A DNA stretch of 64,000 nucleotides from assembly GCA_016932575.1 (NCBI GenBank), contig JAFGCO010000044.1, forward strand, positions 20,980 through 84,979. Direction: 5' to 3'. This document shows, in pieces, positions 9,318 through 17,992 of this stretch. Both the position numbers and the translations under genes were made by a program. Within the stretch, counting starts at the first letter, position 1. Each line of letters starts with the position of its first letter. Source of the stretch: a bacterium (GTDB lineage Bacteria > Zhuqueibacterota > QNDG01 > JAFGCO01). The notes beneath the pieces were generated by a model. The model did no database searches. It was given only the letters and a program-made list of their open reading frames with translations, and was not told the DNA's origin.

Positions 9318-10421
9318 ATGGATCAGGTAACGCGCAGACAATTTATGTCGTCTTCTGTAATGGTGGCGGGCGGAATGCTGTGTCCGATGAAAAACATTGC
9401 TGCCCCCTCATGGAATACGGAAGCCAGATACTATGAAAAGTTGCCGGATCATCAGATTCGATGCACATTGTGTCCCTGGCAATGCGTGGTGAAACCGGGT
9501 GAGCGGGGAAATTGTGAAGTTCGCGCCAACAGGAAAGGCACTTATTACTCTCTGGTTTACGGCCAGGTGGCAGCGCATCATAAAGATCCGATTGAAAAAA
9601 AACCACTATTTCATTTTCTGCCCGGTTCCACGGCATTTTCTATAGCGACGGCAGGCTGTAATGTGGAATGCAAATTTTGTCAGAATGCGGATTTGGCCCA
9701 AAGGCGTCCGGAGGAGCTGAGGACGGCCTCGTTTTCTCCGGAAGATGTGGTAAAATATGCAAAACAGACCGGATGTCAATCCATTGCCTACACATATAAT
9801 GAGCCTGTCATTTTTACTGAATATATGCAGGATATCGCTGTCATTGGCCAGGAACAGGGCATACGGAGCGTTGTGATTTCCAACGGATTTATTAATCAAA
9901 AACCCTTGAAGGATTTGTGCCGCGTTATTGACAGTTACAAGGTCGATCTTAAGGCATTTACCGAAGATTATTATCAAAAAATTGTTAACGCACGGTTGAA
10001 ACCGGTGCTGGATACACTGGTCACACTCAAAGCTGAGAATATTTGGACAGAAATTGTATATCTGGTTGTTCCGACATTGAACGATGATGAAAAATCGCTC
10101 AGCGAAATGGTGAAATGGATTTATCAGGAGCTGGGCCCTGATGTGCCGCTTCATTTTTCACGTTTTTATCCAAAATACAAACTTCTCAGTTTGCCGCCAA
10201 CTCCTGTTGCAACGCTCGAAAAAGCCTATCAAATCGGTCTGGATGCCGGGCTTCACCATGTATATCTGGGCAATGTGCCCGGGCATCAGGGTGAGAATAC
10301 CCTGTGTCCATCCTGTGGCGAGACGCTGATCCGGCGCGTGGGATATCAGATATATGAGAATCATATTCAATCTGGAAAATGTCAATTTTGCAATCATTCT
10401 GTCGCAGGGATATGGGGATAA
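9318..10421 (+). CDS. amrS: AmmeMemoRadiSam system radical SAM enzyme with twin-arginine leader
   Basis: 367 aa. The N-terminus (TRRQFMSSSVMVAGGML) looks like a Tat signal. The body is an AmrS/PflA-like radical SAM protein: an auxiliary cysteine cluster CTLCPWQCVVKPGERGNC (49-67), the [4Fe-4S]/SAM motif CNVECKFCQN (~112), and a C-terminal zinc-ribbon-like CPSC...CQFC pair. AmrS, Memo-like (AmrB) and AMMECR1 (AmrA) proteins form the conserved AmmeMemoRadiSam system, whose product is not established. The Memo-AMMECR1 fusion begins 28 bp downstream. A Tat leader on a radical SAM enzyme is odd, because SAM and reductant are cytoplasmic; it may be a folded-export leader or a retained anchor. Confidence 0.9.
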   Translation: MDQVTRRQFMSSSVMVAGGMLCPMKNIAAPSWNTEARYYEKLPDHQIRCTLCPWQCVVKPGERGNCEVRANRKGTYYSLVYGQVAAHHKDPIEKKPLFHFLPGSTAFSIATAGCNVECKFCQNADLAQRRPEELRTASFSPEDVVKYAKQTGCQSIAYTYNEPVIFTEYMQDIAVIGQEQGIRSVVISNGFINQKPLKDLCRVIDSYKVDLKAFTEDYYQKIVNARLKPVLDTLVTLKAENIWTEIVYLVVPTLNDDEKSLSEMVKWIYQELGPDVPLHFSRFYPKYKLLSLPPTPVATLEKAYQIGLDAGLHHVYLGNVPGHQGENTLCPSCGETLIRRVGYQIYENHIQSGKCQFCNHSVAGIWG

Positions 10422-10449
10422 AATAAAATATAGGGAAACAGAGGGATTT

Positions 10450-11973
10450 ATGAATCGATGGTCTGGTATTTTTTTCAGTATATTCATGATTTGTCTGCCT
10501 GTTGCATGCCAGCAAAAGGAAGCCGGTAAAAACATCCGGCCTCCGGCAGTGGCCGGGACGTTTTATCCCGGAGATGCCTCAACATTGAAACAGTCAATCC
10601 GTGAATTTTTAAATCGGGCAGAAGAGGTCGAAATTGATGGAAAAATCGTCGGGCTGTGGGCCCCTCATGCGGGCTATGTGTACAGCGGTCAGGTGGCTGC
10701 CAATGCCTACAGGGCCGTTGAAGGATTGACGTTTGATGATGTGATTATTATTGCACCCTCCCATCGGATTTATTTGAATGGCGCCTCGATCCCGAACTGG
10801 GATGCATATCAGACACCATTGGGTACTGTTACGGTGGATCAGAATTTGTGCAGAACAATCCGTAAAAGCTCCCCGCAGGTACAATCTGTAGAAGCAGCGC
10901 ACCGGCAGGAACACGCAGTAGAAGTACAACTGCCCTTTTTACAAACCGTGTTGCCCGGTGTTCCTATTGTACCGGTAGTGGTTGGACAGATGGAGATAAA
11001 GGATTGCCGGGCTCTGGCCAGAACAATTGTTCAGGCAGCAGGAGATAAAAAGGTGCTTTTCATTGCCAGTTCGGATATGTCACATTATCCCAATTATCAG
11101 GATGCCTGTAGCGTGGATGCTGAGATGCTTGGAGCGGTTCAGTCTATGGATCCCGTTCAAGTGTTTGACAAGGACCGCCAATTAATGCAGCAAGGTGTCC
11201 CGAATCTGAGTTGTACTCTGTGCGGGCTTACGGCATTGAACCTGGTCATGCTGGTCAGTCAATATATCGATGCGGACGTTGTCCGCTTGATGCCCTATGC
11301 GAATTCAGGAGATATATCCGGTGATCACAGTCGTGTGGTGGGATATGGTGCCGCATTGTTCATCGATTCAAAATCCGGCGATTCAAAGAAACAAGGAGGG
11401 GTGAACTTGGAAGAGCTTAATATCAGTTGTGAAGAACAGAAAACATTATTTCGAGTCGCACGGGAAAGTATTCGGGCTGCATTGAAGGGTGAGTCCACCC
11501 CCGATTTTAATATTGAAAGCGAAACACTCAAGAAAAAGCGGGGTGTGTTTGTCACGCTGACCAATCAGGGACGCCTGAGGGGATGCATCGGCCGATTTGA
11601 TGCTTCTTTGCCGCTCTATCAAATTGTCGCGCAGATGGCTGCCGCTGCTGCAGTGCAGGACACCCGGTTTGCTTTTAATCCGGTAACCCTTGCAGAACTT
11701 GAGTCGCTCGATGTGAAAATTTCGATTTTGTCTCCATTGAAAAAAATTGAATCTATTGACGAGATCGAGATCGGAAAGCATGGTATCTGGATCAAACAGG
11801 GAAACCGGCACGGAACCTATCTGCCCGAGGTAGCCACGGATCTGGGATGGAACAAGGAAGAATTCTTGAGCCATTGCTGTGCTGAGAAAGCAGGCCTTCC
11901 TGCCAACGCCTGGAAAACAGGAGCGGAAATCTATATTTACGCTTCTCAGGTATTGGATGAGAAGGAGAATTAA
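10450..11973 (+). CDS. Memo-like/AMMECR1 fusion protein (AmmeMemoRadiSam B and A)
   Basis: 507 aa from ATG 10450 (GAGGGA just upstream); an in-frame ATG at 10354 lies inside amrS and is rejected. The first ~24 residues are hydrophobic and end LPVACQQK, a loose lipobox, so this may be a lipoprotein. Residues ~32-300 are a Memo-like domain (RPPAVAGTFYPGD, WAPHAGYVYSGQVAANAY, SSDMSHYPNY, GDISGDHSRVVGYGAA). Residues ~320-500 are an AMMECR1 domain (GVFVTLTNQGRLRGCIGRF, DVKISILSPLKKI). The gene follows amrS in the same operon. Both proteins carrying export-type N-termini suggests that this copy of the system works at or outside the membrane. Confidence 0.9.
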   Translation: MNRWSGIFFSIFMICLPVACQQKEAGKNIRPPAVAGTFYPGDASTLKQSIREFLNRAEEVEIDGKIVGLWAPHAGYVYSGQVAANAYRAVEGLTFDDVIIIAPSHRIYLNGASIPNWDAYQTPLGTVTVDQNLCRTIRKSSPQVQSVEAAHRQEHAVEVQLPFLQTVLPGVPIVPVVVGQMEIKDCRALARTIVQAAGDKKVLFIASSDMSHYPNYQDACSVDAEMLGAVQSMDPVQVFDKDRQLMQQGVPNLSCTLCGLTALNLVMLVSQYIDADVVRLMPYANSGDISGDHSRVVGYGAALFIDSKSGDSKKQGGVNLEELNISCEEQKTLFRVARESIRAALKGESTPDFNIESETLKKKRGVFVTLTNQGRLRGCIGRFDASLPLYQIVAQMAAAAAVQDTRFAFNPVTLAELESLDVKISILSPLKKIESIDEIEIGKHGIWIKQGNRHGTYLPEVATDLGWNKEEFLSHCCAEKAGLPANAWKTGAEIYIYASQVLDEKEN

Positions 11974-12241
11974 AGACCGATGCACATTACCTGCATGTTC
12001 CATCGGGGCTGTACTAATGAGAAAAATATCAGAATTTGATTTTATACTTTTAATATAACGAGCGATGTATATTCAGGGCTCAGGCGTCCCGAGATCTGCT
12101 TCCGCCGGGAACAAAGGGTTTATAAGGGGCATGATATAATAATTTTCTAACATTTTCCCTCAAAAACCGCTTGTATAATATCCGAAAAACATTTATATTT
12201 TCAGAGTTCAGGAATTGCACCAGGATGAATCGGAGGTAAAG

Positions 12242-12577
12242 ATGAAGATAGAGTTGAAAGAGATCGATGATGTGAGCATTATGGCCGTTAAAGGAAAATT
12301 AATGGGCGGCCCTGAAACGATTTCCGTGCATGAACAGGTAAAATCGCTTATTGAGCAGGGCAGAAAGAAGGTGGTGATCGATCTTTCTCATGTTGCCTGG
12401 ATGAACAGCTCGGGATTAGGAACCATGATGGGATGTTTAACGTCTCTTAAAAGTGCCGGCGGTGATTTGAAACTGGCCGGTGTTACAGAAAAAGTGAAGA
12501 GTCTGTTTATGATTACAAAACTAATTACGATTTTTGAAACCTATGACACAGCTGACGAGGCGGCCGCTGCTTTTTAA
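12242..12577 (+). CDS. STAS-domain protein (anti-sigma factor antagonist type)
   Basis: 111 aa from ATG 12242, preceded by GGAGG. The whole protein is one STAS domain of the SpoIIAA/RsbV type, with the phospho-acceptor region WMNSSGLGTMM at about residues 57-67. In this family phosphorylation of that serine by an anti-sigma kinase controls partner switching. No kinase or phosphatase partner is encoded nearby, so the regulated target is unknown. A clear intrinsic terminator follows, so it is a single-gene transcript. Confidence 0.88.
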   Translation: MKIELKEIDDVSIMAVKGKLMGGPETISVHEQVKSLIEQGRKKVVIDLSHVAWMNSSGLGTMMGCLTSLKSAGGDLKLAGVTEKVKSLFMITKLITIFETYDTADEAAAAF

Positions 12578-12699
12578 ATCATGATTTTAATTTATCAAAA
12601 CCATAGAATGTTTTGGATTTTCCCGTCTGTTATAGACGGGGCGGCTTAGTTGCTGGTGAATTTTTCAAGTGATTAATCCTTTGAGTAAACTGATATTGG

Positions 12700-12725
12700 G
12701 CGGGAAGAAATCCCGCTTTTTTTTT
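12700..12725 (+). terminator. Rho-independent terminator after the STAS gene
   Basis: Stem GCGGGA (12700-12705) and TCCCGC (12711-12716), loop AGAAA, followed by nine T residues. Confidence 0.85.
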
Positions 12726-12729
12726 ATAT

Positions 12730-12758
12730 TTGACAAAAATAAAACAATTTTATACATT
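12730..12758 (+). promoter_or_regulatory. Promoter of the polyprenyl synthase operon
   Basis: TTGACA (12730-12735), a 17-nt spacer and TACATT (12753-12758). The expected start is near 12765, essentially at the ATG at 12766, which predicts a leaderless transcript. The ATG lacks a clear Shine-Dalgarno, which agrees. Confidence 0.55.
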
Positions 12759-12765
12759 GAAAGCC

Positions 12766-13743
12766 ATGGATCCTTTGCATTATGAATTTGATGATATTTT
12801 CCGACCGGTTCGACCGTTTCTCAATGCATTTCAGATCGCTTTTCAGAAAGAGTTTGAATCAATAAAAGCCGCCTATAACCTCGATTTTGATACACGCCAT
12901 CTCAACAAAGGCAAGCATTTACGACCCATTCTCTTTTTCTTATGTCAGGGGCTGATTGATGAACCGAATGAGAATTCTGTGGATATCGCTGTCATGCTTG
13001 AACTTGTTCACACAGCCAGTTTAATCCATGATGATGTCATTGATAAGTCTCACAGGCGGCGAGGTCAAAAAACACTGAATGCAGTATTGGGGAATCATTT
13101 TTCTGTACTCGTAGGAGATTTCCTGATTGCCCGTATGATGTTGATGAGCAGCTCTCGGGAAAAGGGAGAGATGGCCCCTCTTTTCGAAGCCATAATACAA
13201 ATGACCCATTCAGAAATACATCAGGCCATATGTGAAAAAGAAGCACGCATGGAAGAAGAAACCTATTTTAATATTATTCAAGGGAAAACCGGTGCGCTTT
13301 TTCAGGCAGCTGGCGTGCTTGCAGGTTGTGTGGTTCATGCATCGAAAAATCAGATTCAGCAACTGGGTTATTTCGGCAGCCAATTTGGGCTTGCCTTCCA
13401 AATCAAGGATGACATGCTTGATTTTACAGGTTCTGTCTCCCAGATGGGCAAACCGGTCCATCAGGATCTGCGATCCGGTCGATGGACCTTGCCGTTGATA
13501 CAGGCTTTCGATGAGCTATCCGAGAAAGATCGGGAACATTATCGACAACATATGATGGCCGATGATATTTCTCAGAAGAAATTGGTAAAGATGGTTGATG
13601 AACATGAGGGAATAAAAAAGAGTCAATCCTATCTCGAAGCCTATTCGGATCAAGCCCGGCAAGCTCTGCTTGAATTTCCGGCATCGAAATATCGGTCTAC
13701 GTTAGAGCAGATGATTGATTACAACAGGGATCGATATTCATGA
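12766..13743 (+). CDS. Polyprenyl diphosphate synthase (IspB-like)
   Basis: 325 aa from ATG 12766; the open frame runs back to a TTG at 12730, but that codon is part of the promoter -35. Trans-isoprenyl diphosphate synthase fold with both aspartate-rich motifs, HDDVIDKSHRRRG (~81-93) and IKDDMLDF (~205-212). It should condense isopentenyl diphosphate onto an allylic primer to make the long chain of a respiratory quinone or a similar polyprenol; chain length cannot be read reliably. The stop overlaps the start of the ApbE gene (ATGA), so it is the first gene of a coupled operon continuing into the LPS genes. Confidence 0.9.
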   Translation: MDPLHYEFDDIFRPVRPFLNAFQIAFQKEFESIKAAYNLDFDTRHLNKGKHLRPILFFLCQGLIDEPNENSVDIAVMLELVHTASLIHDDVIDKSHRRRGQKTLNAVLGNHFSVLVGDFLIARMMLMSSSREKGEMAPLFEAIIQMTHSEIHQAICEKEARMEEETYFNIIQGKTGALFQAAGVLAGCVVHASKNQIQQLGYFGSQFGLAFQIKDDMLDFTGSVSQMGKPVHQDLRSGRWTLPLIQAFDELSEKDREHYRQHMMADDISQKKLVKMVDEHEGIKKSQSYLEAYSDQARQALLEFPASKYRSTLEQMIDYNRDRYS

Positions 13744-14756
13744 GATCAGAAGGCCAATTCGTTTTGATTATCACAGGTTTGCTTCTGGCCTGCAGACAGC
13801 CATCCATATTGAATCATGCGGAACGCAACGGCTTTTTAATGGATACGGTCGTTCGTATATCGCTTTATGATTCAAGATCGCACGAAGAGCTGGAGAGAAG
13901 GGCGGATGAGCTGTTCGAATATATGCTGGGCATTGAAAAGAAAGTTTCCTTATATTTCGAAGACAGTGATCCACAGCGATTGGCATCCGCGAGCGGAAGC
14001 GGGCAGTTTATATCCATCAGTCATGAAACAGAGATCATATTAAAAGAAGCCATGGGTGCTTTTAAGGAATCCAATGGTGCTTTCGACGTCACAATCGGTC
14101 CCTTGAAGAAATTATGGGGATTCGACAGCGGTAATTATCGAATTCCAGATTCTTCAGAGATCGCGGCCTATCTGGAACTGGGCGATTTTAAGGATTTGGA
14201 AGTACGGAATGGCGAAGCCCGAATTACACGGCAAGGATTGGGTATTGATTTGGGTGGTATTGCCAAGGGATATATTTTGGATGCGGCTGTTCTTTGGCTA
14301 CAGGAAAAAGGCATTCAGTCCGGTCTGATAGAGGGTGGAGGAGATTTACGGGTGTTCGGACCGCATCCCAAGCGTGATTTATGGCGAATCGGTATTCAGG
14401 ATCCGAGAAATGAACGGGGCACGTTAATCGGAATTGTATCCCTTAAAAATCAAAGCATTGCGACATCAGGTGATTACGAACGATATTTTATCCGGAACGG
14501 ACGGCGGTATCACCACATCCTGGATCCTCAAACGGGCTTTCCATCGAGTAAAGCAATCAGTGTCACGATCATTGCTCCAAATGCATTGCTCGCAGACGCA
14601 TATGCAACAGCCGTATTTGTCATGGGACCGGATAAAGGCATCACCTTGCTTAATCGGCTGCCGGATATCGAAGGATTGATTGTATATGACAACGGAAATG
14701 GATTGTCCTACGGGTTGTCAAAAAAGGCCGGAGCCATGATCGAGATGGAAAAATGA
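13740..14756 (+). CDS. apbE: FAD:protein FMN transferase (ApbE)
   Basis: 338 aa. The N-terminus (LIITGLLLACRQPS) is a lipoprotein-type leader, as in periplasmic ApbE enzymes. Family motifs are present: FLMDTVVRISLY, SNGAFDVTIGPLKKLWGF, GIDLGGIAKGYILDAA, GLIEGGGDLRVFG, SIATSGDYERYF, HHILDPQTGFPS and LLADAYATAVFVMG. ApbE moves FMN from FAD onto a threonine of exported flavoproteins, with magnesium. The SGAT-bearing protein at 8111-8560 is a candidate substrate. The start overlaps the polyprenyl synthase stop, and the stop overlaps the next glycosyltransferase start, both as ATGA. Confidence 0.93.
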   Translation: MRSEGQFVLIITGLLLACRQPSILNHAERNGFLMDTVVRISLYDSRSHEELERRADELFEYMLGIEKKVSLYFEDSDPQRLASASGSGQFISISHETEIILKEAMGAFKESNGAFDVTIGPLKKLWGFDSGNYRIPDSSEIAAYLELGDFKDLEVRNGEARITRQGLGIDLGGIAKGYILDAAVLWLQEKGIQSGLIEGGGDLRVFGPHPKRDLWRIGIQDPRNERGTLIGIVSLKNQSIATSGDYERYFIRNGRRYHHILDPQTGFPSSKAISVTIIAPNALLADAYATAVFVMGPDKGITLLNRLPDIEGLIVYDNGNGLSYGLSKKAGAMIEMEK

Positions 14757-15814
14757 GTGAATCAAACCGTGACTGTTTGGATTCGGTCAATCGTATTTTA
14801 GTCATTCGGTTCAGTGCAATGGGAGATATTATTTTAACGACTCCTGTTTTACGCTGGATCAAGCAGCGTTTTCCTGATGCCCAATTAGATATGCTTGTGA
14901 AAACCGAATACAAACCGCTCGTTGAGAATCATCCTGCTGTCGATAGGGTATTAACGCTCTCAAAGAAAGTACAGGTTTCAAGATTAATCAGTGAAATCCG
15001 AAGGCGGCATTATGATGCAGCGGCAGATTTACAGGCCAATCTGTTATCCAGGTGGATCATTTATCATTGTGGCGCAAGAAAGATAGGTTTATACAAGCCC
15101 CAGCGGCGGGAGCGATTCTGGATGGTTTACTTCGGGTGGAATTTTTATCAGGATATTATTCAGCCGGTTCCACTTCGCTATCTTCGGGCAGTGGCGCCAT
15201 GGGGAGTTTTGGATGACGGACGGGGGACATCGATTTATCCGAAAAAATCAGAAATCCTGAGATTAGAAAATGCGCTCTCAGGATTTTCTGCAGACAAGCT
15301 GGCGGTGTTGGCGCCTGGCGCGGGCAGGCAGACCAAGCGATGGCCGACGGTATACTTTCAGGAGGTGGGGCATTATTTGCAAAGCAGAGGATATCAGGTT
15401 GTGATTGCCGGAGGAACAGAGGACCGGCCGGTATGTGAATGCGTTGCACAAACATTTCAATCCGGGATCAGAAGTTTGTGCGGTGATTTAACATTCATGG
15501 AGACGGCAGCCCTGGTTCAGCAATCGAAAATTGTCGTATCAAACGATACGGGAGTGATGCACATGGCCGGAGCCGTAGGTACGCCTGTTGTCGCTATTTT
15601 CGGACCCACCACTCAGCATTTGGGATTTTTCCCTTTTCGCTGTAACAGCGTCGTCGTTGAACATCCGGATCTTGCATGCAGACCCTGTTCATTTCATGGA
15701 ACAAAAACATGTCCGAAGAAACATTTTCGATGCATGAAAGATGTCACTCCGGATAAAGTTCAAAATGCTATTGAGATGATAATTGCAGAATCTTGTCCGG
15801 ACAGCAATCAATAG
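14753..15814 (+). CDS. Glycosyltransferase family 9 (ADP-heptose:LPS heptosyltransferase-like)
   Basis: 353 aa, ATG overlapping the apbE stop. GT-B fold of family 9: N-terminal ILVIRFSAMGDIILTTPVL (~18-36), central LAVLAPGAGRQTKRWP, then VVSNDTGVMHMAGAVGTPVVAIFGPT (~257-282) with the nucleotide-sugar site, and a C-terminal CxxC-type CRPCSFHGTKTCP often seen in this group. It probably adds heptose to the LPS inner core at the cytoplasmic face. The Kdo transferase gene follows after 125 bp, which supports an LPS-core role. Which heptosyltransferase step it performs is not determined. Confidence 0.9.
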   Translation: MSESNRDCLDSVNRILVIRFSAMGDIILTTPVLRWIKQRFPDAQLDMLVKTEYKPLVENHPAVDRVLTLSKKVQVSRLISEIRRRHYDAAADLQANLLSRWIIYHCGARKIGLYKPQRRERFWMVYFGWNFYQDIIQPVPLRYLRAVAPWGVLDDGRGTSIYPKKSEILRLENALSGFSADKLAVLAPGAGRQTKRWPTVYFQEVGHYLQSRGYQVVIAGGTEDRPVCECVAQTFQSGIRSLCGDLTFMETAALVQQSKIVVSNDTGVMHMAGAVGTPVVAIFGPTTQHLGFFPFRCNSVVVEHPDLACRPCSFHGTKTCPKKHFRCMKDVTPDKVQNAIEMIIAESCPDSNQ

Positions 15815-15939
15815 GGGAGTCTGGAATAAAGGATGAATTGCCGCTGAATCCGTCTGCCTTGCAGCCATGTGGCTGGGTTGAAATCATTATTTTCAGCTCT
15901 ATTGATTACAGAAGTATATTTGGAGGCTCATTTTAAAAA

Positions 15940-17244
15940 ATGCAAATGTTCTGGTTATTTCTTTACAATATAATTGCCGTGCCATTGATGTGGATTATAT
16001 TTCATCTTTTGGCCATTCGGAATCCAAAGATTCGGAAAGGTATCCAAGGGCGAAAAGCACTGTATAAAAAGCTTGCGTCCGAATTATCCGGGTATCCTGT
16101 ACATGCCCCGTGTTTCTGGATTCATAACAGCTCTATGGGTGAATTTGAACAGGCCAGACCTCTGATTCGGGAATTGAAGAAAAAATTTACCGACTGTGTG
16201 ATATTGGTCACCTTTTTCTCTCCTTCCGGATTGGAGCATGTTAAAGACGGCGATGGCGCTGATATCATTTCTTATATGCCGTTTGATTCATTCTTTGACG
16301 CACGCCGGTTTGTCCGATTGGTGCGGCCCAGAGCAGCGATTGTCGTCCGCCATGAATTTTGGCCCAATCATCTGTGCCGGTTAAACCGGGAGGGCATTCC
16401 TGTGATTCTTATTAATGCTTCTATCAGGCACGAAAACATATTTCGGTACCCATTCGTGATTTCGGGGCAGCGGTTTCTTTTTCGTTGCTTTGATGCCATT
16501 CTTTCTGTATCCCAGGAAACGCTGGGCCTATTAAAAAAATATAATCTTTATGCAAAGTATGCCGAGCTGGCAGGAGATACCCGATACGATCAAGTGGTCG
16601 AACGGGCCAGAAAAGCAGAAACCGCTGTTGCCTCTCTAAGACAGTTGAAAGGATCTCGCTGCTGTCTGGTTGCAGGCAGTACATGGCCTTCGGATGAAGC
16701 AGTGCTCTTTCCGGCGCTGGCACAATTGAAATCAAAAGATCTTCTGCCCTGGATTGTCCTTGTCCCTCATGAACCTACAGAAAAACATTTATCACAGGCA
16801 GAATTGGCGCTTCATCAATTTGAATTATCCACCTGCCGGTTTTCAGAACTCCAGAAAAGCGGTACTTCATGTGATGTACTGATTGTGGATCGTGTCGGGC
16901 TTCTGGCCAGCCTGTATGCACTGGGTGATATTGCTTTTGTGGGAGGTGGTTTTGGTCCAGGTGTACATCAAGTATTGGAGCCTGCTGCATTGGGATTGGT
17001 TGTTTTTTATGGCCCCAGGAGTACCAACTCTTACGAAGCTGGTTTTATACAAAAAAGAGGCGTAGGTTTTGTCGTCGATGATTCCAATAGACTGTATGAT
17101 CAGTTGTCCTTATTCTTGAAAAGTCCAAAACAAATGGAGACGATGGGACAAAAGGCAGCTGCACTTGTGAGAGAAAATATTGGCGCGTCCAAACGTATCG
17201 TGGCATGCCTTGAACATCATTTTTTTCATGATTCGAATCAATAA
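15940..17244 (+). CDS. waaA: 3-deoxy-D-manno-octulosonic acid (Kdo) transferase
   Basis: 434 aa, starting MQMFWLFLYNIIAVPLMW with a membrane anchor and GGAGG upstream at a longish spacing; ATG 15946 is an alternative. The catalytic glutamate region reads HNSSMGEFEQARPLI (~61-75). Further family signatures are VVRHEFWPNHL, INASIRHENIF, GSTWPSDEAV, VPHEPTEKHL and FVGGGFGPGVHQVLEPAALG. It transfers Kdo from CMP-Kdo to lipid A precursor on the inner membrane. Length is near the usual ~425. The 3' end overlaps the first ECF ATPase gene by 17 bp. Confidence 0.93.
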   Translation: MQMFWLFLYNIIAVPLMWIIFHLLAIRNPKIRKGIQGRKALYKKLASELSGYPVHAPCFWIHNSSMGEFEQARPLIRELKKKFTDCVILVTFFSPSGLEHVKDGDGADIISYMPFDSFFDARRFVRLVRPRAAIVVRHEFWPNHLCRLNREGIPVILINASIRHENIFRYPFVISGQRFLFRCFDAILSVSQETLGLLKKYNLYAKYAELAGDTRYDQVVERARKAETAVASLRQLKGSRCCLVAGSTWPSDEAVLFPALAQLKSKDLLPWIVLVPHEPTEKHLSQAELALHQFELSTCRFSELQKSGTSCDVLIVDRVGLLASLYALGDIAFVGGGFGPGVHQVLEPAALGLVVFYGPRSTNSYEAGFIQKRGVGFVVDDSNRLYDQLSLFLKSPKQMETMGQKAAALVRENIGASKRIVACLEHHFFHDSNQ

Positions 17245-17992
17245 TTTAACATACCGATATCCAGGAAGTTCATCGGACGCTTTAAAAGGCGTTTGTTGCG
17301 ACCTGAAATCAGCAGAAGTCACAGCCCTTATGGGAGCCAACGGATCTGGAAAGACCACTTTAATCAGGTGTCTGAACGGATTGATTCAACCCTCATCGGG
17401 TTCGGTGACAGTTGATGGCCTTGAGATACAAAATTCGAAGATGCTGTATGAAATTCGCAGGAAAGTCGGCATGGTTTTTCAGAATCCGGACAATCAAATT
17501 GTGGCCACTACAGTCGAACGCGAGATTGCTTTCGGTCTTGAAAATCTGGGTCTGCCAGTCGATCAAATGCATTCAATCGTCAATGATATGCTATATCAGT
17601 TCTCGTTAGAACAATACCGGCATACCGCACCGCATTTACTGTCAGGGGGCGAACGGCAGCGCCTGGCCCTGGCCGCTGTCTGTGCCATGGAGCCTGATTA
17701 TCTCATTTTGGACGAACCCACATCATTGCTGGATCCACAGGGAAGAAAGGATATTTTTCAATATATTATGCAGCATCGCGATTCAGGTATGGGTGTTATT
17801 CTGGTGACGCAATTTGCTGAAGAAGCGCTATTATGTGACCGTTTGATTGTATTAAATAACGGATATCTGGTTTTAGATGACGCTCCTCATACGGTATTTT
17901 CAAAGAGAGATAAAGTTCAGGAATTCGGCATACCTGTTCCTGTAAGTTTTGCATTGGAAGCCATTATCCAGGATGTTCAGTGTGCAAATTGA
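17228..17992 (+). CDS. Energy-coupling factor (ECF) transporter ATPase, EcfA1-like
   Basis: 254 aa from ATG 17228, inside the end of the Kdo transferase gene; an upstream ATG at 17180 would deepen the overlap and add a non-homologous tail. Complete ABC ATPase: Walker A GANGSGKTT, Q-loop VGMVFQNPDNQ, signature LLSGGERQRLALA, Walker B YLILDEPTSLLDP. The QNPDNQ sequence and length match EcfA/CbiO proteins powering vitamin or metal uptake. It pairs with the overlapping next gene as the usual heterodimer. No EcfT or S-component is encoded beside it, so those must lie elsewhere. Confidence 0.88.
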   Translation: MIRINNLTYRYPGSSSDALKGVCCDLKSAEVTALMGANGSGKTTLIRCLNGLIQPSSGSVTVDGLEIQNSKMLYEIRRKVGMVFQNPDNQIVATTVEREIAFGLENLGLPVDQMHSIVNDMLYQFSLEQYRHTAPHLLSGGERQRLALAAVCAMEPDYLILDEPTSLLDPQGRKDIFQYIMQHRDSGMGVILVTQFAEEALLCDRLIVLNNGYLVLDDAPHTVFSKRDKVQEFGIPVPVSFALEAIIQDVQCAN

